Notes under the pieces: generated by a model | The model's input: the letters and a program-made list of their open reading frames with translations, nothing else | Databases searched by the model: none | Told to the model about the DNA's origin: nothing | Origin: Bacteroidota bacterium | Lineage (GTDB): Bacteria; Bacteroidota; Bacteroidia; B-17B0; Aurantibacillaceae | Assembly: GCA_013287545.1 (NCBI GenBank) | Contig: JABDDQ010000015.1 | Coordinates: forward strand, 1 to 42,484 | Direction of reading: 5' to 3' | DNA length: 42,484 nt | Shown here: positions 24,969 to 34,405 of the stretch, one piece after another | How positions within the stretch are numbered: position 1 is the stretch's first letter | Layout: each line of letters opens with the position of its first letter | Made by a program: the position numbers and the translations under genes

Positions 24969-26063
24969 ATGTTTCTGAAAAATAAATCGACAGTTATATT
25001 AATTGTAACCATTTTATGCGTTGCAGCTTTTATATTTGTTTTTACTAAAATAGTGCTGTACATGTTGTTAGCAGCCATATTATCTTTATTGGCACAGCCC
25101 TTTGTAAAACTTTATTCAAGAATACGATTTAGAGACAAACATTTACCAGATACTATTATAGCCCTACTCTCTTTATTTAGTATGTTGTTTGTGTTCTCTT
25201 CATTTTTTTATGTATTTGTGCCTCTTATAATTGAGCAAGCAAAATTCATATCTACACTAAATTTTAACGATGTTTTTACACAGGCTTTAAACCAGTTTCC
25301 ACAAATAAAAGCTATGCTATTAAGCATAGGCGCTATGGATGAAGTAAGCAAAAAATTATATGCTCAGTTTTCTTCTTTTTTAAATATAGGCAATGCAAGT
25401 TTTATACTTAGTGCATTTTTATCTGCCTTTGGCAGCATTGTAGGTGGGGCTTTAGCAGTTTGCTTTATTACTTTTTTTATGCTGAAAGATAATAAACTTG
25501 CATCTCGTAGTTTGTTATTAATAACCCCTGTTGATTATGAAGTAGAAATGCAGGATATATTACGCACTACAAAAAGCCTATTAAGCAAATACTTTGTAGC
25601 ACTTTTTATTGATGTGGTTATGGTAACTATTTTAGTAGGCAGTTGTCTTACTTTTTTAGGTGTGCAAAACGCTTTTTTTATAGGCATGTTTGCTGGCGTA
25701 ATGAATATTATACCCTACGTTGGACCGCTTATTAGTTTTGCTTTTGCTTGTTTTTTAGGTGTTACAGGTTGTATAGAAGCTAACGAACTTTATTTGGTGG
25801 GCAATGTAATTGAAAAAATATTTTGGGTTTTATTATGTGTAAATTTAGTAGACGGACTTTTAGTACAGCCCTACCTTTTTAGCAATAGTGTAAAGGCACA
25901 CCCGTTAGAAATTTTTATTGTTATACTAATGGCATCATCGTTAGCGGGTGTAGCGGGCATGATAGTTGCTATACCAACTTATACACTTATAAGAATTGTA
26001 GCTAAAGAGTTTTTAACCAATTATAAATTCTTTAAAAAAATAACTGAAAACATACCAGAATAA
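24969..26063 (+). CDS. AI-2E/PerM-family permease
   Basis: A 364-residue polytopic inner-membrane protein with seven to eight helices. The family pattern is seen in FFIGMFAGVMNIIPYVGPLIS and DGLLVQPYLFSNSVKAHPLEIF, with the hydrophobic C-terminal VAGMIVAIPTYTLIRIV. The family includes exporters of autoinducer-2 and small metabolites and Na+/H+ exchangers, so the substrate cannot be named. The ATG at 24969 is preferred to the upstream GTG at 24945, which overlaps the -7 element. The downstream DUF2461 gene follows after one base. Confidence 0.85.
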   Translation: MFLKNKSTVILIVTILCVAAFIFVFTKIVLYMLLAAILSLLAQPFVKLYSRIRFRDKHLPDTIIALLSLFSMLFVFSSFFYVFVPLIIEQAKFISTLNFNDVFTQALNQFPQIKAMLLSIGAMDEVSKKLYAQFSSFLNIGNASFILSAFLSAFGSIVGGALAVCFITFFMLKDNKLASRSLLLITPVDYEVEMQDILRTTKSLLSKYFVALFIDVVMVTILVGSCLTFLGVQNAFFIGMFAGVMNIIPYVGPLISFAFACFLGVTGCIEANELYLVGNVIEKIFWVLLCVNLVDGLLVQPYLFSNSVKAHPLEIFIVILMASSLAGVAGMIVAIPTYTLIRIVAKEFLTNYKFFKKITENIPE

Positions 26064-26064
26064 C

Positions 26065-26718
26065 ATGCAACAAACACTTACTTTTTTAAAACAAATAAAA
26101 AAGAACAATAACCGAGAGTGGTTCGAAAAAAACAAGGCAGTTTATGTGAAAGCTAAAGAAGAGTATGAGCTTATTGTGCAACAAGTAATTAATAACATTG
26201 CCAAGTTCGACCCAAAAGTAGCCGGCTTAGAAGCCGCTAAAGCTACGTTTAGGATTTATAAAGATGTTCGTTTTTCTAAAGATAAAACACCTTATAAAAG
26301 CAACTTTGGCGCAAGTATAAATCCGGGAGGTAAAAAAAGTTTGGTAGCAGGTTACTATATGCATGCCGAACCGGGTAATTCGTTTTTAGCAGGTGGTTGC
26401 TATATGCCCGAACCTGACAAATTAGCTGCTATTCGCCAAGAAATTGACTATAACTTTGCCGACTTTAAAAAGATACTGGCTAATAAAGATTTTAAAAAAT
26501 ACTTTGGAGGGATAAGTGATGAAGGCAAATTGGCAAACCCACCAAAAGGTTATGACAAAGAAAACCCTGCCATAGAAATTTTAAAAAACAAACACTTTAT
26601 AGTACACCATAACATTGACGATAAACAACTGTTAAGTGCCGATTTTCCAAAATACGCGGCAACTGTTTTTAAAGCTATGCAACCCTTTATTTTGTTTGTA
26701 AGAGAAGCCACGAAATAA
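26065..26718 (+). CDS. DUF2461 family protein
   Basis: A 217-residue soluble protein. Typical family features are FLKQIKKNNNREWFEKNK at the N terminus, ATFRIYKDVRFSKDKTPYK near 70-90 and the central GYYMHAEPGNSFLAGGCYMP. The family is widespread in Bacteroidota and has no established function. It starts one base after the permease stop, so it is co-translated. Length is normal (about 210-230). Confidence 0.9.
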   Translation: MQQTLTFLKQIKKNNNREWFEKNKAVYVKAKEEYELIVQQVINNIAKFDPKVAGLEAAKATFRIYKDVRFSKDKTPYKSNFGASINPGGKKSLVAGYYMHAEPGNSFLAGGCYMPEPDKLAAIRQEIDYNFADFKKILANKDFKKYFGGISDEGKLANPPKGYDKENPAIEILKNKHFIVHHNIDDKQLLSADFPKYAATVFKAMQPFILFVREATK

Positions 26719-26818
26719 GGCTTTTATAAATGTTTTGAGGCATAAGTTGTGGAAATCCTCTCTCCTATTATCTAATTGTAATTATTATCTTCGTTCCTTA
26801 GTAATTTAAGGAACAACT

Positions 26819-27826
26819 ATGAACATTATTATACCTATGGCGGGTATGGGTAAGCGTATGCGCCCACACACATTAACCACACCAAAACCATTATTGCCTG
26901 TTGGCGGAAAACCAATTGTACAACGCCTTGTAGAAGATATTACAAAAGTATGCGGTGAAAAAATAACCGAAATTGCCTTTATTATTTCGCCTTTATTTGG
27001 AAAAGAAACCGAGAAAAACCTGATAGAAATTGCTGCTACACAAGGTGCTAAAGGAGTAATTTATTATCAGGAAGAAGCATTGGGTACAGCCCATGCTGTT
27101 ATGTGTGCTGCACCTGCATTAACAGGTAAAACGGTGGTTGCTTTTGCCGATACACTTTTTAAAGCCGATTTTGTAATGGACACCAATAATGATGGCGCTA
27201 TTTGGGTACAACGCATTGATGACCCTCGTCAGTTTGGTGTAGTAAAACTAAATAAGGAAGGTTTTATTACTGACTTTGTAGAGAAACCACAAGAATTTGT
27301 ATCTGACTTAGCCATTATTGGCATTTACTATTTTAAAGATGGAGATTATCTTAAAAAAGAAATTCAATATTTACTTGATAACGATATAAAAGATAAAGGA
27401 GAGTTTCAGTTAACCAACGCTTTAGAGAATATGAAAAACAAAGGAACAAAATTTGTTCCGGGTAAGGTAAGCGAGTGGCTTGATTGTGGTAATAAAGATG
27501 CAACCGTTTTTACCAATCAGCGTGTGTTAGAGTATGATAAAGGCAAAGCAAGTCTACGTTCTTCATCAGCAAAAATTGAAAACTCAAGCATTATAGAACC
27601 CTGTTTTATTGGTGATAATGTAGTTATAACTAATTCAGTTATTGGTCCGCATGTATCAATTGGTGCTGATAGTAAAGTTACCAATAGCATTATTAAAAAT
27701 ACTATTGTACAAAAAAACAGTAAAATAAATTCGGCACATCTTGTTAATTCTATGATAGGCAATTATACAGAAGTATCGAGCACAGCATCAGATTTAAACT
27801 TAGGAGATTACAGCACCAGCAAATAA
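26819..27826 (+). CDS. Sugar-phosphate nucleotidyltransferase with left-handed beta-helix tail
   Basis: A 335-residue enzyme making an NDP-sugar from a sugar 1-phosphate and NTP. The nucleotide-binding N terminus MAGMGKRMRPHTLTTPKPLL is typical of the RfbA/GlmU-like NTP-transferase fold; AVVAFADTLF-like ADTLFKADF holds the metal-site Asp, and FVEKP is conserved. Residues about 245-325 form hexapeptide repeats (IGDNVVITNSVIGPHVSIGAD). The sugar and base are not certain; glucose-1-phosphate thymidylyl- or a mannose/GlcNAc-type transferase are possible. A near-consensus TATCTTCG is 26 bases upstream. The next gene starts one base after its stop. Confidence 0.85.
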   Translation: MNIIIPMAGMGKRMRPHTLTTPKPLLPVGGKPIVQRLVEDITKVCGEKITEIAFIISPLFGKETEKNLIEIAATQGAKGVIYYQEEALGTAHAVMCAAPALTGKTVVAFADTLFKADFVMDTNNDGAIWVQRIDDPRQFGVVKLNKEGFITDFVEKPQEFVSDLAIIGIYYFKDGDYLKKEIQYLLDNDIKDKGEFQLTNALENMKNKGTKFVPGKVSEWLDCGNKDATVFTNQRVLEYDKGKASLRSSSAKIENSSIIEPCFIGDNVVITNSVIGPHVSIGADSKVTNSIIKNTIVQKNSKINSAHLVNSMIGNYTEVSSTASDLNLGDYSTSK

Positions 27827-27827
27827 A

Positions 27828-29627
27828 TTGTATAAACAAAAAACCATATCGGGGCAACAAAACATTAGTACTACTAAGTACGCTACCGCTTTGTTGTTAG
27901 GTTATTTGTTTTTACTAACATCGTGTACAGCAAAAAAAGATGCTACTGCTTCAACTTCTACCAAAGCAGAAAAAAATACAGAGCTTGCTAAACAAAAAAT
28001 AGATGATGATTTTAAATTACGCGCCTATTTTTATGATGCCTGTAGAGAAAAAACAAAAGGCAATTTAGATGTGGCCCAAACTCTTTTAAAAGAGTGTCTT
28101 AAAATTAACCCAAACAATGCGCCTACTAATTACGAGCTTGGTAATTTATACAGATATACCGGCAAGTATGATGAAGCTCTTAAATGTGCTAAAATTGCAG
28201 CCCTTGCCGATGAAAAAAATGAGTGGTACAACATACTTTATATAGAATGTTTACATAATAAACACCAATATATGGATGCGGCAGCCCGTTACGAAATTTT
28301 ACTAAAAAAATATCCGTACCGCGAAGATTTTTACCAAGGCCTTGCAGGAGAATATATTTATGCCAAGAAACCTGATAAAGCTATAGATGCTTACACACGT
28401 ATGCAGAAAACCACAGGAGCTGATGATGATATTGCTTTGCAAAAAGTAAAAATATTTACCCAGCAAAAAAAGTGGGTCGACGCAGAAAAAGAATTAAAAA
28501 ACCTGATTGCAGCCAATCCAAAAGAATCGCGCTACTATACTTATTTAGCCGATTTATATCAGCAGGAAGGGCAGCCGCAAAAAGCATTAGAAACGTATAC
28601 CAATGTTTTAAAAACTGATTCGTTAAACCCATTTGTACATCTTGCTTTGGCTGATTATTACAGACAGCAACATCAGGAAGATGGTTTTTTTACAGAATTA
28701 AAAAAAGCATTTGTTAGTGAAGATTTAGACATTGACAATAAAGTAAAAATTGTAATGTCGTACTATAATGCTACCGAGCAACCAAATAAATTATTACCAC
28801 AAGCTTATGAGCTTTGCGCTTTATTGGTAAAACAATATCCTGATAATCCAAAATCGCATAGCATATACGCGGATTTTTTATACCGCGATAAAAAACCAAG
28901 AGAAGCTGCTGTTGAATTAAGAAAAATATTAGAATTTGATAAAGGAAAATATCAGGTTTGGAACCAATTATTAGTTTGCGAAAGCGAAATGAATGCCTTT
29001 GATAGTGTAGCAAAACATAGCGCAGAGGCTATGGATTTGTTTCCGGACCAAGCAGTGCCTTATTACTTAAATGGTGTTGCTAACGTACGTTTAAAACAAT
29101 ATCAAAAAGCAATTCAATCGTTAAAAGAGGGTAAACAGTTTGTGTATGAAAACACCCCTTTAGAGGTAGAGTTTTGTTCTAATTTAGGAGATGCCTACAA
29201 TGCTACAAAAGATTACGAAAAATCGGATAAAGAATACGATAAAGCTATAGAGCTTGACCCAAACAATGCCTCCATACTAAATAATTATGCTTATTACCTT
29301 TCGTTGAGAAAGCAAAATTTAGAGAAAGCAGAAAAAATGTCGAAACGTTCCTTAGAGCTTACTCCCAGTAGTGTATCGTACATTGATACATATGGCTGGG
29401 TTTTATATCAAGAACAGAAATATGAGGAAGCAAAAAAATATTTAGAAAAAGCTTTTGACCGAGGTGGCTATAATCGTCCGGCTATTGTTGAACATTATGG
29501 CGATGTAATGTATAAATTAAACGAAGTTGACAAAGCAGTTGAAAACTGGAAAAAAGCTAAAGAGCTTGGCAGCAAATCGGAATTGTTGCAGAAAAAAATT
29601 ACCGATAAAAAACTCTACGAAGAATGA
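27828..29627 (+). CDS. TPR-repeat lipoprotein
   Basis: A 599-residue lipoprotein. The signal runs to FLLTSC (Cys 33), so it is probably anchored in the outer membrane. About ten to twelve TPR units follow (for example ALKCAKIAALADEKNEWYN, AIELDPNNASILNNYAYYL, KKYLEKAFDRGGYNRPAIVE). No ATG lies before the lipobox, so the TTG at 27828 (one base after the previous stop) is the start. The gene overlaps the DUF4292 gene by four bases (ATGA). Function is likely as scaffold in an envelope assembly; BamD/LapB-like roles are possible but unproven. Confidence 0.85.
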   Translation: MYKQKTISGQQNISTTKYATALLLGYLFLLTSCTAKKDATASTSTKAEKNTELAKQKIDDDFKLRAYFYDACREKTKGNLDVAQTLLKECLKINPNNAPTNYELGNLYRYTGKYDEALKCAKIAALADEKNEWYNILYIECLHNKHQYMDAAARYEILLKKYPYREDFYQGLAGEYIYAKKPDKAIDAYTRMQKTTGADDDIALQKVKIFTQQKKWVDAEKELKNLIAANPKESRYYTYLADLYQQEGQPQKALETYTNVLKTDSLNPFVHLALADYYRQQHQEDGFFTELKKAFVSEDLDIDNKVKIVMSYYNATEQPNKLLPQAYELCALLVKQYPDNPKSHSIYADFLYRDKKPREAAVELRKILEFDKGKYQVWNQLLVCESEMNAFDSVAKHSAEAMDLFPDQAVPYYLNGVANVRLKQYQKAIQSLKEGKQFVYENTPLEVEFCSNLGDAYNATKDYEKSDKEYDKAIELDPNNASILNNYAYYLSLRKQNLEKAEKMSKRSLELTPSSVSYIDTYGWVLYQEQKYEEAKKYLEKAFDRGGYNRPAIVEHYGDVMYKLNEVDKAVENWKKAKELGSKSELLQKKITDKKLYEE

Positions 29628-30496
29628 TTTATTTTTTTAAACACATATCTGTTCTTCTTTTGTTTGTGTTGGCATTAACTTCGGTTTCTTGCAAAAGCAA
29701 AAAAAATGTGGTAAAACAAAATACGGCTATTGTAGACACTACGGTTGAAAAATGCAGAATGGATTTTAAAACCGGTAAAGCGCTTAGTAAACGAATGAAT
29801 GATAGCGAGCTTAATTTTAATTATGCTTTGGCTAAATTCAGTTGCGAACTAACTATAGATAGTGAAGAACATTCATTTAATGTATCGGTAAGATGCCGTA
29901 AAGACAGCGTAATTTGGTTATCAATTTCAAAATTGGGCATTGATGCAGCACGCGTGTTAATTACAAAAGACACCGTAAAATTTACCATGGGCTTAACCGA
30001 AAAAAAATACTTTGTAGGCGATTTCTCTTACATAAACCAAATGCTGCATGCTGATTTGGATTACGATATGTTGCAAGCTTTGTTGTTTGGTAATAGTGCA
30101 GCTTTTAACGATGATGATGATAAATTAAAGCCTGGCAGGGATAAAAACACCTGCCAATATTTTTTAAGTACCGTAAGAAAAAGGCATTTGAAAAAAATTA
30201 ATAACGGAACTGAAACCCCCAGCGAATCGTACCAAACCATGTGGTTAGACCCCACCACTTTTAAAATAGTAAACCTGGAGTTTGATGATGTAAAAGCAAA
30301 GCGAAAATTTACATCAACTTATACTGATTTTAAACCAGTAGATAAGTATTTAGCTCCGTTTAAATTATTGTACACTATTACCGCAGAAAAAAATATTAAA
30401 GCTGATATAGAATATAGCCGCATAAGTATAAACGAACAACAAAGTTTTCCGTTTAAAATACCACCAAGTTATGAGCGCATTCAGTTTAAACAATAA
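29624..30496 (+). CDS. DUF4292 lipoprotein (LolB-like fold)
   Basis: A 290-residue lipoprotein with signal FVLALTSVSC (Cys about 23). The body is a beta-rich domain: ALAKFSCELTIDSEEHSFNVSVRCRKD, then IWLSISKLGIDAARVLITKD and KKYFVGDFSYINQML. This wording is typical of DUF4292, a Bacteroidota family whose predicted fold resembles LolA/LolB lipoprotein carriers. A role in moving lipids or lipoproteins to the outer membrane is inference. Overlaps: four bases with the TPR lipoprotein, 26 bases with the EnvC-like gene, so all three are translationally linked. Confidence 0.85.
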   Translation: MIYFFKHISVLLLFVLALTSVSCKSKKNVVKQNTAIVDTTVEKCRMDFKTGKALSKRMNDSELNFNYALAKFSCELTIDSEEHSFNVSVRCRKDSVIWLSISKLGIDAARVLITKDTVKFTMGLTEKKYFVGDFSYINQMLHADLDYDMLQALLFGNSAAFNDDDDKLKPGRDKNTCQYFLSTVRKRHLKKINNGTETPSESYQTMWLDPTTFKIVNLEFDDVKAKRKFTSTYTDFKPVDKYLAPFKLLYTITAEKNIKADIEYSRISINEQQSFPFKIPPSYERIQFKQ

Positions 30497-31820
30497 ACTT
30501 ACCATACTGTTTTTATCTTTTGCATTGTTTGTGTTATGCACTCCACAAGGATTTGCCCAAAAAGGAAACAAAAAAGATTTAGAGATAAAAAAGAAAAAAC
30601 TTAAAGAAGAAATAAACACCATTAATGATTTATTGCACGAAACCAAAAGCAGTAAAAAATTATCGATGAACCAGGTGGCTATTTTAAATAAGAAAATAAC
30701 CGTGCGCGAAGAGTTAATTAACACTATCAACTACGAAATACACCTTATTAATAAACAGATAAACGAAAACCAAACGGCTATAAAAAATTTAAACAGCACT
30801 TTAGATAAGCTGAAGAAAGATTACGCCGCTATGATTTATTTTGATTACCGTAACAGCGACGCATACAGTAAATTAATGTTTTTATTTGCAGCCGATAGCT
30901 TTAACCAAGCCTACCAGCAATACAAATACACCCAGCAAATTGCAGAATATAGAAGAAAAAAAGCGGCTGAAATAACAGATACACAAACCGAGATAACAAA
31001 AAAGAACACGGAATTAATCAGTAAAAAGGAGGAAAAAAGACAGTTACTAAGCTCGGAAGAGTTGGAGAAAATAAACCTGGCTAAAGAAAAAGATGATCAG
31101 GAAAATACACTATCAAGCCTTCAACAAACCGAAAAACAATTAAAAGGAGAATTGGATAAAAAGAAAAGTGAAATTGAAAATTTAAATGCAGCTATTAAAA
31201 AATTAATTCAGGAAGAAATAAAACGCCAACAAGAAGAAGAACGAAAACACGCTTTAGCACTTGCTAAAAAGAAAGAAGAGCGTGCCAACCGCGCAAAAGA
31301 AAATAAAAAAACAAAAACATCGGCTAAAGCAATAGAAGAAGATAAAAAGGCTGATGCAAAAGCTGAAGCCGCCGAGATGGCAGAAACCAAAGAAGCAGAG
31401 CAACTCTCATCTGATTTTTCATCGAACAAAGGTAAATTGCCTTGGCCCGTTGCAAAGGGGGTTATAACTATTGGTTTTGGAGAGCAAGAACATCCAACCA
31501 TTAAAGGTTTTATGATTAATAATAACGGTGTTGAAATTTCGGCTGCAAAAGGGCAAAACGCCCGTGCTGTTTTTGAGGGCGTAGTTACAGGTGTTACTAC
31601 GGTACCGGGCATTGGTAAAATTGTAATTATTAGGCATGGAGATTATTTAAGTGTGTACTCTAATTTAGAGGAGGTACTTGTAAAATCAGGGGACAAAATT
31701 GCGCTTAAACAAAATATCGGTACCATTGCTTTTAATGATGATGAAAACAGAAACGTTATAAATTTCCAAATATGGAAAGGGCAAAAAATACTAAACCCCG
31801 AAGAGTGGTTGTATAAGTAA
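30471..31820 (+). CDS. EnvC/NlpD-like murein hydrolase activator with degenerate LytM domain
   Basis: A 449-residue periplasmic protein. The signal peptide ends near GFAQKG (about 24-29), a long coiled coil spans about 30-290 and a LytM (M23) domain covers about 315-449. The zinc ligands of active M23 peptidases are missing: NNNGVEIS in place of the HxGxD-like site, VYSNL in place of Y-x-H-L, and INFQIW in place of the last His. This is the pattern of EnvC, which does not cut murein but activates amidases during cell separation. The start lies inside the DUF4292 gene (26-base overlap), supported by a good signal peptide directly after it. Confidence 0.88.
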   Translation: MSAFSLNNKLTILFLSFALFVLCTPQGFAQKGNKKDLEIKKKKLKEEINTINDLLHETKSSKKLSMNQVAILNKKITVREELINTINYEIHLINKQINENQTAIKNLNSTLDKLKKDYAAMIYFDYRNSDAYSKLMFLFAADSFNQAYQQYKYTQQIAEYRRKKAAEITDTQTEITKKNTELISKKEEKRQLLSSEELEKINLAKEKDDQENTLSSLQQTEKQLKGELDKKKSEIENLNAAIKKLIQEEIKRQQEEERKHALALAKKKEERANRAKENKKTKTSAKAIEEDKKADAKAEAAEMAETKEAEQLSSDFSSNKGKLPWPVAKGVITIGFGEQEHPTIKGFMINNNGVEISAAKGQNARAVFEGVVTGVTTVPGIGKIVIIRHGDYLSVYSNLEEVLVKSGDKIALKQNIGTIAFNDDENRNVINFQIWKGQKILNPEEWLYK

Positions 31821-31877
31821 AACCTAATTAAACGTTAGTATTAGAAGCTCATACTGTTTAATTAAATTGATGTTTGT

Positions 31878-31930
31878 TAACTGTTAATTTATAATACTGT
31901 TAGTAGGATTAGTAACCCAGTTAACAGTTA
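31878..31930. repeat. Inverted repeat before the aminotransferase promoter
   Basis: TAACTGTTAA (31878-31887) and its complement TTAACAGTTA (31921-31930) flank 33 bases and end six bases before the -33 element at 31937. It may be an operator or a weak terminator for the upstream operon; no T run follows directly. Confidence 0.4.
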
Positions 31931-31936
31931 TAATAT

Positions 31937-31967
31937 TTTGTTTTCCCCCGCAATTCGGTTAGTTTTG
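31937..31967 (+). promoter_or_regulatory. Consensus Bacteroidota promoter
   Basis: TTTG (31937-31940), 19 bases, TAGTTTTG (31960-31967): a full match to the TTTG-N19-TAnnTTTG form, with the ATG at 31985 only 17 bases beyond, giving a very short leader. The -7 octamer is identical to that of the pyrophosphatase promoter. Confidence 0.75.
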
Positions 31968-31984
31968 TGCCACAATAAAGACCT

Positions 31985-33184
31985 ATGCCAAAAATTTCAG
32001 TTAAAGCGCAGCAAATGCCTGCATCGCCCATTCGTAAATTAGTACCCTTTGCCGATGCAGCTAAAAAACGTGGTGTACATATATATCATTTAAATATTGG
32101 TCAGCCCGATATTGAAACGCCTGCTGTTATGCTTAAGGCCATAAAAAATGCCGATATTAAAGTACTTGAATACAGCAATAGCGCGGGCATCGAAAGCTAT
32201 CGCAAAAAACTGGCAGACTATTATAAATCGTACAAAATTAATGTAGAAGCTAATGAGATACTTATTACTACCGGTGGGTCAGAAGCTTTACAATTTGCTT
32301 TTAACACCTGTTTTAATGCAGGCGATGAAGTAATTATACCCGAGCCTTTTTATGCTAACTACAATGGTTTTGCTGTGGCAGCCAATGTGGTTGTAAAACC
32401 TGTAGTATCGGGCATTGAAACAGGCTTTGCCTTACCTCCTATCAGCGATTTTGAAAAACTAATAACACCAAAAACAAAAGGCATTTTAATTTGTAACCCC
32501 GGCAACCCTACAGGTTACTTATACTCGCGCGCAGAATTAGATGCACTTAAAGCCTTAGTTATAAAACACGATTTGTTTTTATTGGCTGATGAAGTTTACC
32601 GTGAGTTTTGTTATGATGGAAAAGAATATGTATCGGTAATGCACCTTAGTGGCTTAGATAATAATGTAGTGTTATTAGATTCAATTTCCAAACGTTATAG
32701 CGCCTGTGGCGCACGCATTGGAGCTTTTATTACAAAAAATAAAGAAGTTAGTGCCGCCGCTTTAAAATTTGCACAAGCAAGGTTAAGTCCGCCAACGTTT
32801 GAACAAATTGGTGCAGAAGCCGCACTTGATACACCTGCATCGTATTTTGTAGAAGTAAAAAAAGAATATACCGAGCGCAGAGATTTTTTAATAAGCGAGC
32901 TGAACAAAATAGAAGGTGTTTATTGCCCCATGCCGGGTGGCGCATTTTATTGCATTGCAAAACTGCCTGTAGAAGACAGCGATGCTTTTTGCGAGTGGTT
33001 GCTTAGCGAATTTAATTTTGAAGGCGGAACGGTTATGATGGCACCAGCATCGGGCTTTTACGCTACGCCTGGCAAAGGCAAAAATGAAGTGCGTTTAGCT
33101 TATGTATTAAAAAAAGAAGAGCTTGCTAAAGCAATGGTTTGCTTGCGCGAAGCTTTAAAAGTATATCCGCACACTAAATACTAA
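31985..33184 (+). CDS. Class I/II PLP-dependent aminotransferase
   Basis: A 399-residue cytoplasmic aspartate-aminotransferase-type enzyme. The PLP site is intact: LITTGGSEALQFAF (phosphate-binding region), ILICNPGNPTGYLYSR, LLADEVYREFCYDG, and the Schiff-base lysine in LDSISKRYSACGARIG, with the carboxylate-binding Arg in NEVRLAYV. The N terminus keeps a few residues of the usual SPIRKL entry. The amino acid substrate cannot be fixed; aspartate, aromatic or branched-chain substrates are all possible. It is driven by a clear promoter and is followed three bases later by the Wzy/ligase-type gene. Confidence 0.9.
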   Translation: MPKISVKAQQMPASPIRKLVPFADAAKKRGVHIYHLNIGQPDIETPAVMLKAIKNADIKVLEYSNSAGIESYRKKLADYYKSYKINVEANEILITTGGSEALQFAFNTCFNAGDEVIIPEPFYANYNGFAVAANVVVKPVVSGIETGFALPPISDFEKLITPKTKGILICNPGNPTGYLYSRAELDALKALVIKHDLFLLADEVYREFCYDGKEYVSVMHLSGLDNNVVLLDSISKRYSACGARIGAFITKNKEVSAAALKFAQARLSPPTFEQIGAEAALDTPASYFVEVKKEYTERRDFLISELNKIEGVYCPMPGGAFYCIAKLPVEDSDAFCEWLLSEFNFEGGTVMMAPASGFYATPGKGKNEVRLAYVLKKEELAKAMVCLREALKVYPHTKY

Positions 33185-33187
33185 ACT

Positions 33188-34405
33188 ATGTTTAAGCTAC
33201 AGGAAATTTTTCCTGAAACCGATAAAGGGCTAAAAAAGGCTACCGTGGCTTTGTTGGTGTTAGTGGCTTTTTTTTTACCCTTTAAGTTTTTAGTAAATAT
33301 TTTTATAGTGCTTGTTTTTGTAGCGTGGTTACTTAGTAATCCGTTTAAAAAACTTTTTACAAAAACTAAAAACACACAATTATTTTTAGCCATTTTTATT
33401 TTTTACCTGCTTCATGCAATTGCTTTATTATACACGCAAAATATAGGCGAAGGTTTGTTTAGTTTAGAAATAAAAGTGAGCATGCTTATTTTTCCTTTAT
33501 TGTTTTACACCGAGCAATTTACCGGAAAGCAAATTCAGTTTTTTGTAAAAAGTTTTATTATAGGAACTCTGTTTTGTTGTTTGTTATGTTTGTTACGAGC
33601 CATATTTACATATATATCTACAAACGAAAACAATTTTTATTACGAGGGTTTAGCATGGTTTCAGCACCCCGCCTATTTAACCATGTATATTACGTTTTGC
33701 TGCATAGCATTGTTATTAAAAAATATTTTCAATAAGCCATATACCTATATAAGCATTGCATTTTTTACATTTTTTGTACTATTATTATCTTCTAAAGCAG
33801 GCATTATTATACATTTTACTATGCTTATATTTTGTATAGCCTCCTTATTTTTAAAAAGAAAAAATTATTTAAAAATTTTAGGCATAACTTTTTTAGGCAC
33901 GCTTGCTTTCTGTATCGGGTTATTTTTTATACCCGAAGTAAAACAACGTTTTGAGGGGGCATTTATATCTCTTCAAACTAATAATTTAGATAAAAACACT
34001 ACCGAAAGCACCGCCATTAGAAGGTTGATATGGAATGAAGCTACGCAAATTATGAAACAAAATTTGCTGTTGGGAGTTTCGCCGGGTGACGCCAATGATG
34101 CTCTGTACGAAAGCTACAAACAAAATGGGTTAACCGCCGCTTATGCAAAAAAACTAAATGCACATAGTCAGTATTTTCAAACCGGGGTTGGGCTTGGCTT
34201 ATTGGGTTTATTGAGCTTACTGGCTTTATTTATTGTACCCTTACTTGAAAACAGAAAAAAAATAGTTTTGTTTTTTATATTAATAATAGCTTTAAATTTT
34301 TTAACCGAAAGCATGCTGCAAACTATGGCAGGTTGCATATTTTTGGGTTACTTTTACAGCATAATTTGTTTTAAAGATGATTCCATTTTCGCCACCACGC
34401 ATTGA
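33188..34405 (+). CDS. O-antigen ligase/polymerase-type membrane protein
   Basis: A 405-residue polytopic inner-membrane protein with about ten to twelve helices, rich in F, L and I. The pattern near the C-terminal third, including KQNLLLGVSPGDANDAL followed by LNAHSQYFQTGVGLG, fits the periplasmic loop of Wzy/WaaL-type proteins (H-N/S-x-x-x-Q/F motif). Such proteins polymerise glycan units or transfer them to lipid A or proteins. The two following genes (sugar aminotransferase and initiating sugar transferase) support a role in one glycan pathway. Overlaps the next gene by 29 bases. Confidence 0.8.
   Translation: MFKLQEIFPETDKGLKKATVALLVLVAFFLPFKFLVNIFIVLVFVAWLLSNPFKKLFTKTKNTQLFLAIFIFYLLHAIALLYTQNIGEGLFSLEIKVSMLIFPLLFYTEQFTGKQIQFFVKSFIIGTLFCCLLCLLRAIFTYISTNENNFYYEGLAWFQHPAYLTMYITFCCIALLLKNIFNKPYTYISIAFFTFFVLLLSSKAGIIIHFTMLIFCIASLFLKRKNYLKILGITFLGTLAFCIGLFFIPEVKQRFEGAFISLQTNNLDKNTTESTAIRRLIWNEATQIMKQNLLLGVSPGDANDALYESYKQNGLTAAYAKKLNAHSQYFQTGVGLGLLGLLSLLALFIVPLLENRKKIVLFFILIIALNFLTESMLQTMAGCIFLGYFYSIICFKDDSIFATTH

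Noticed and set aside
31878-31930. Inverted repeat as another Pho-box copy
   Set aside because: It contains TTAAC words but without the 11-bp phase, and the gene behind it is an aminotransferase with a complete -33 element.
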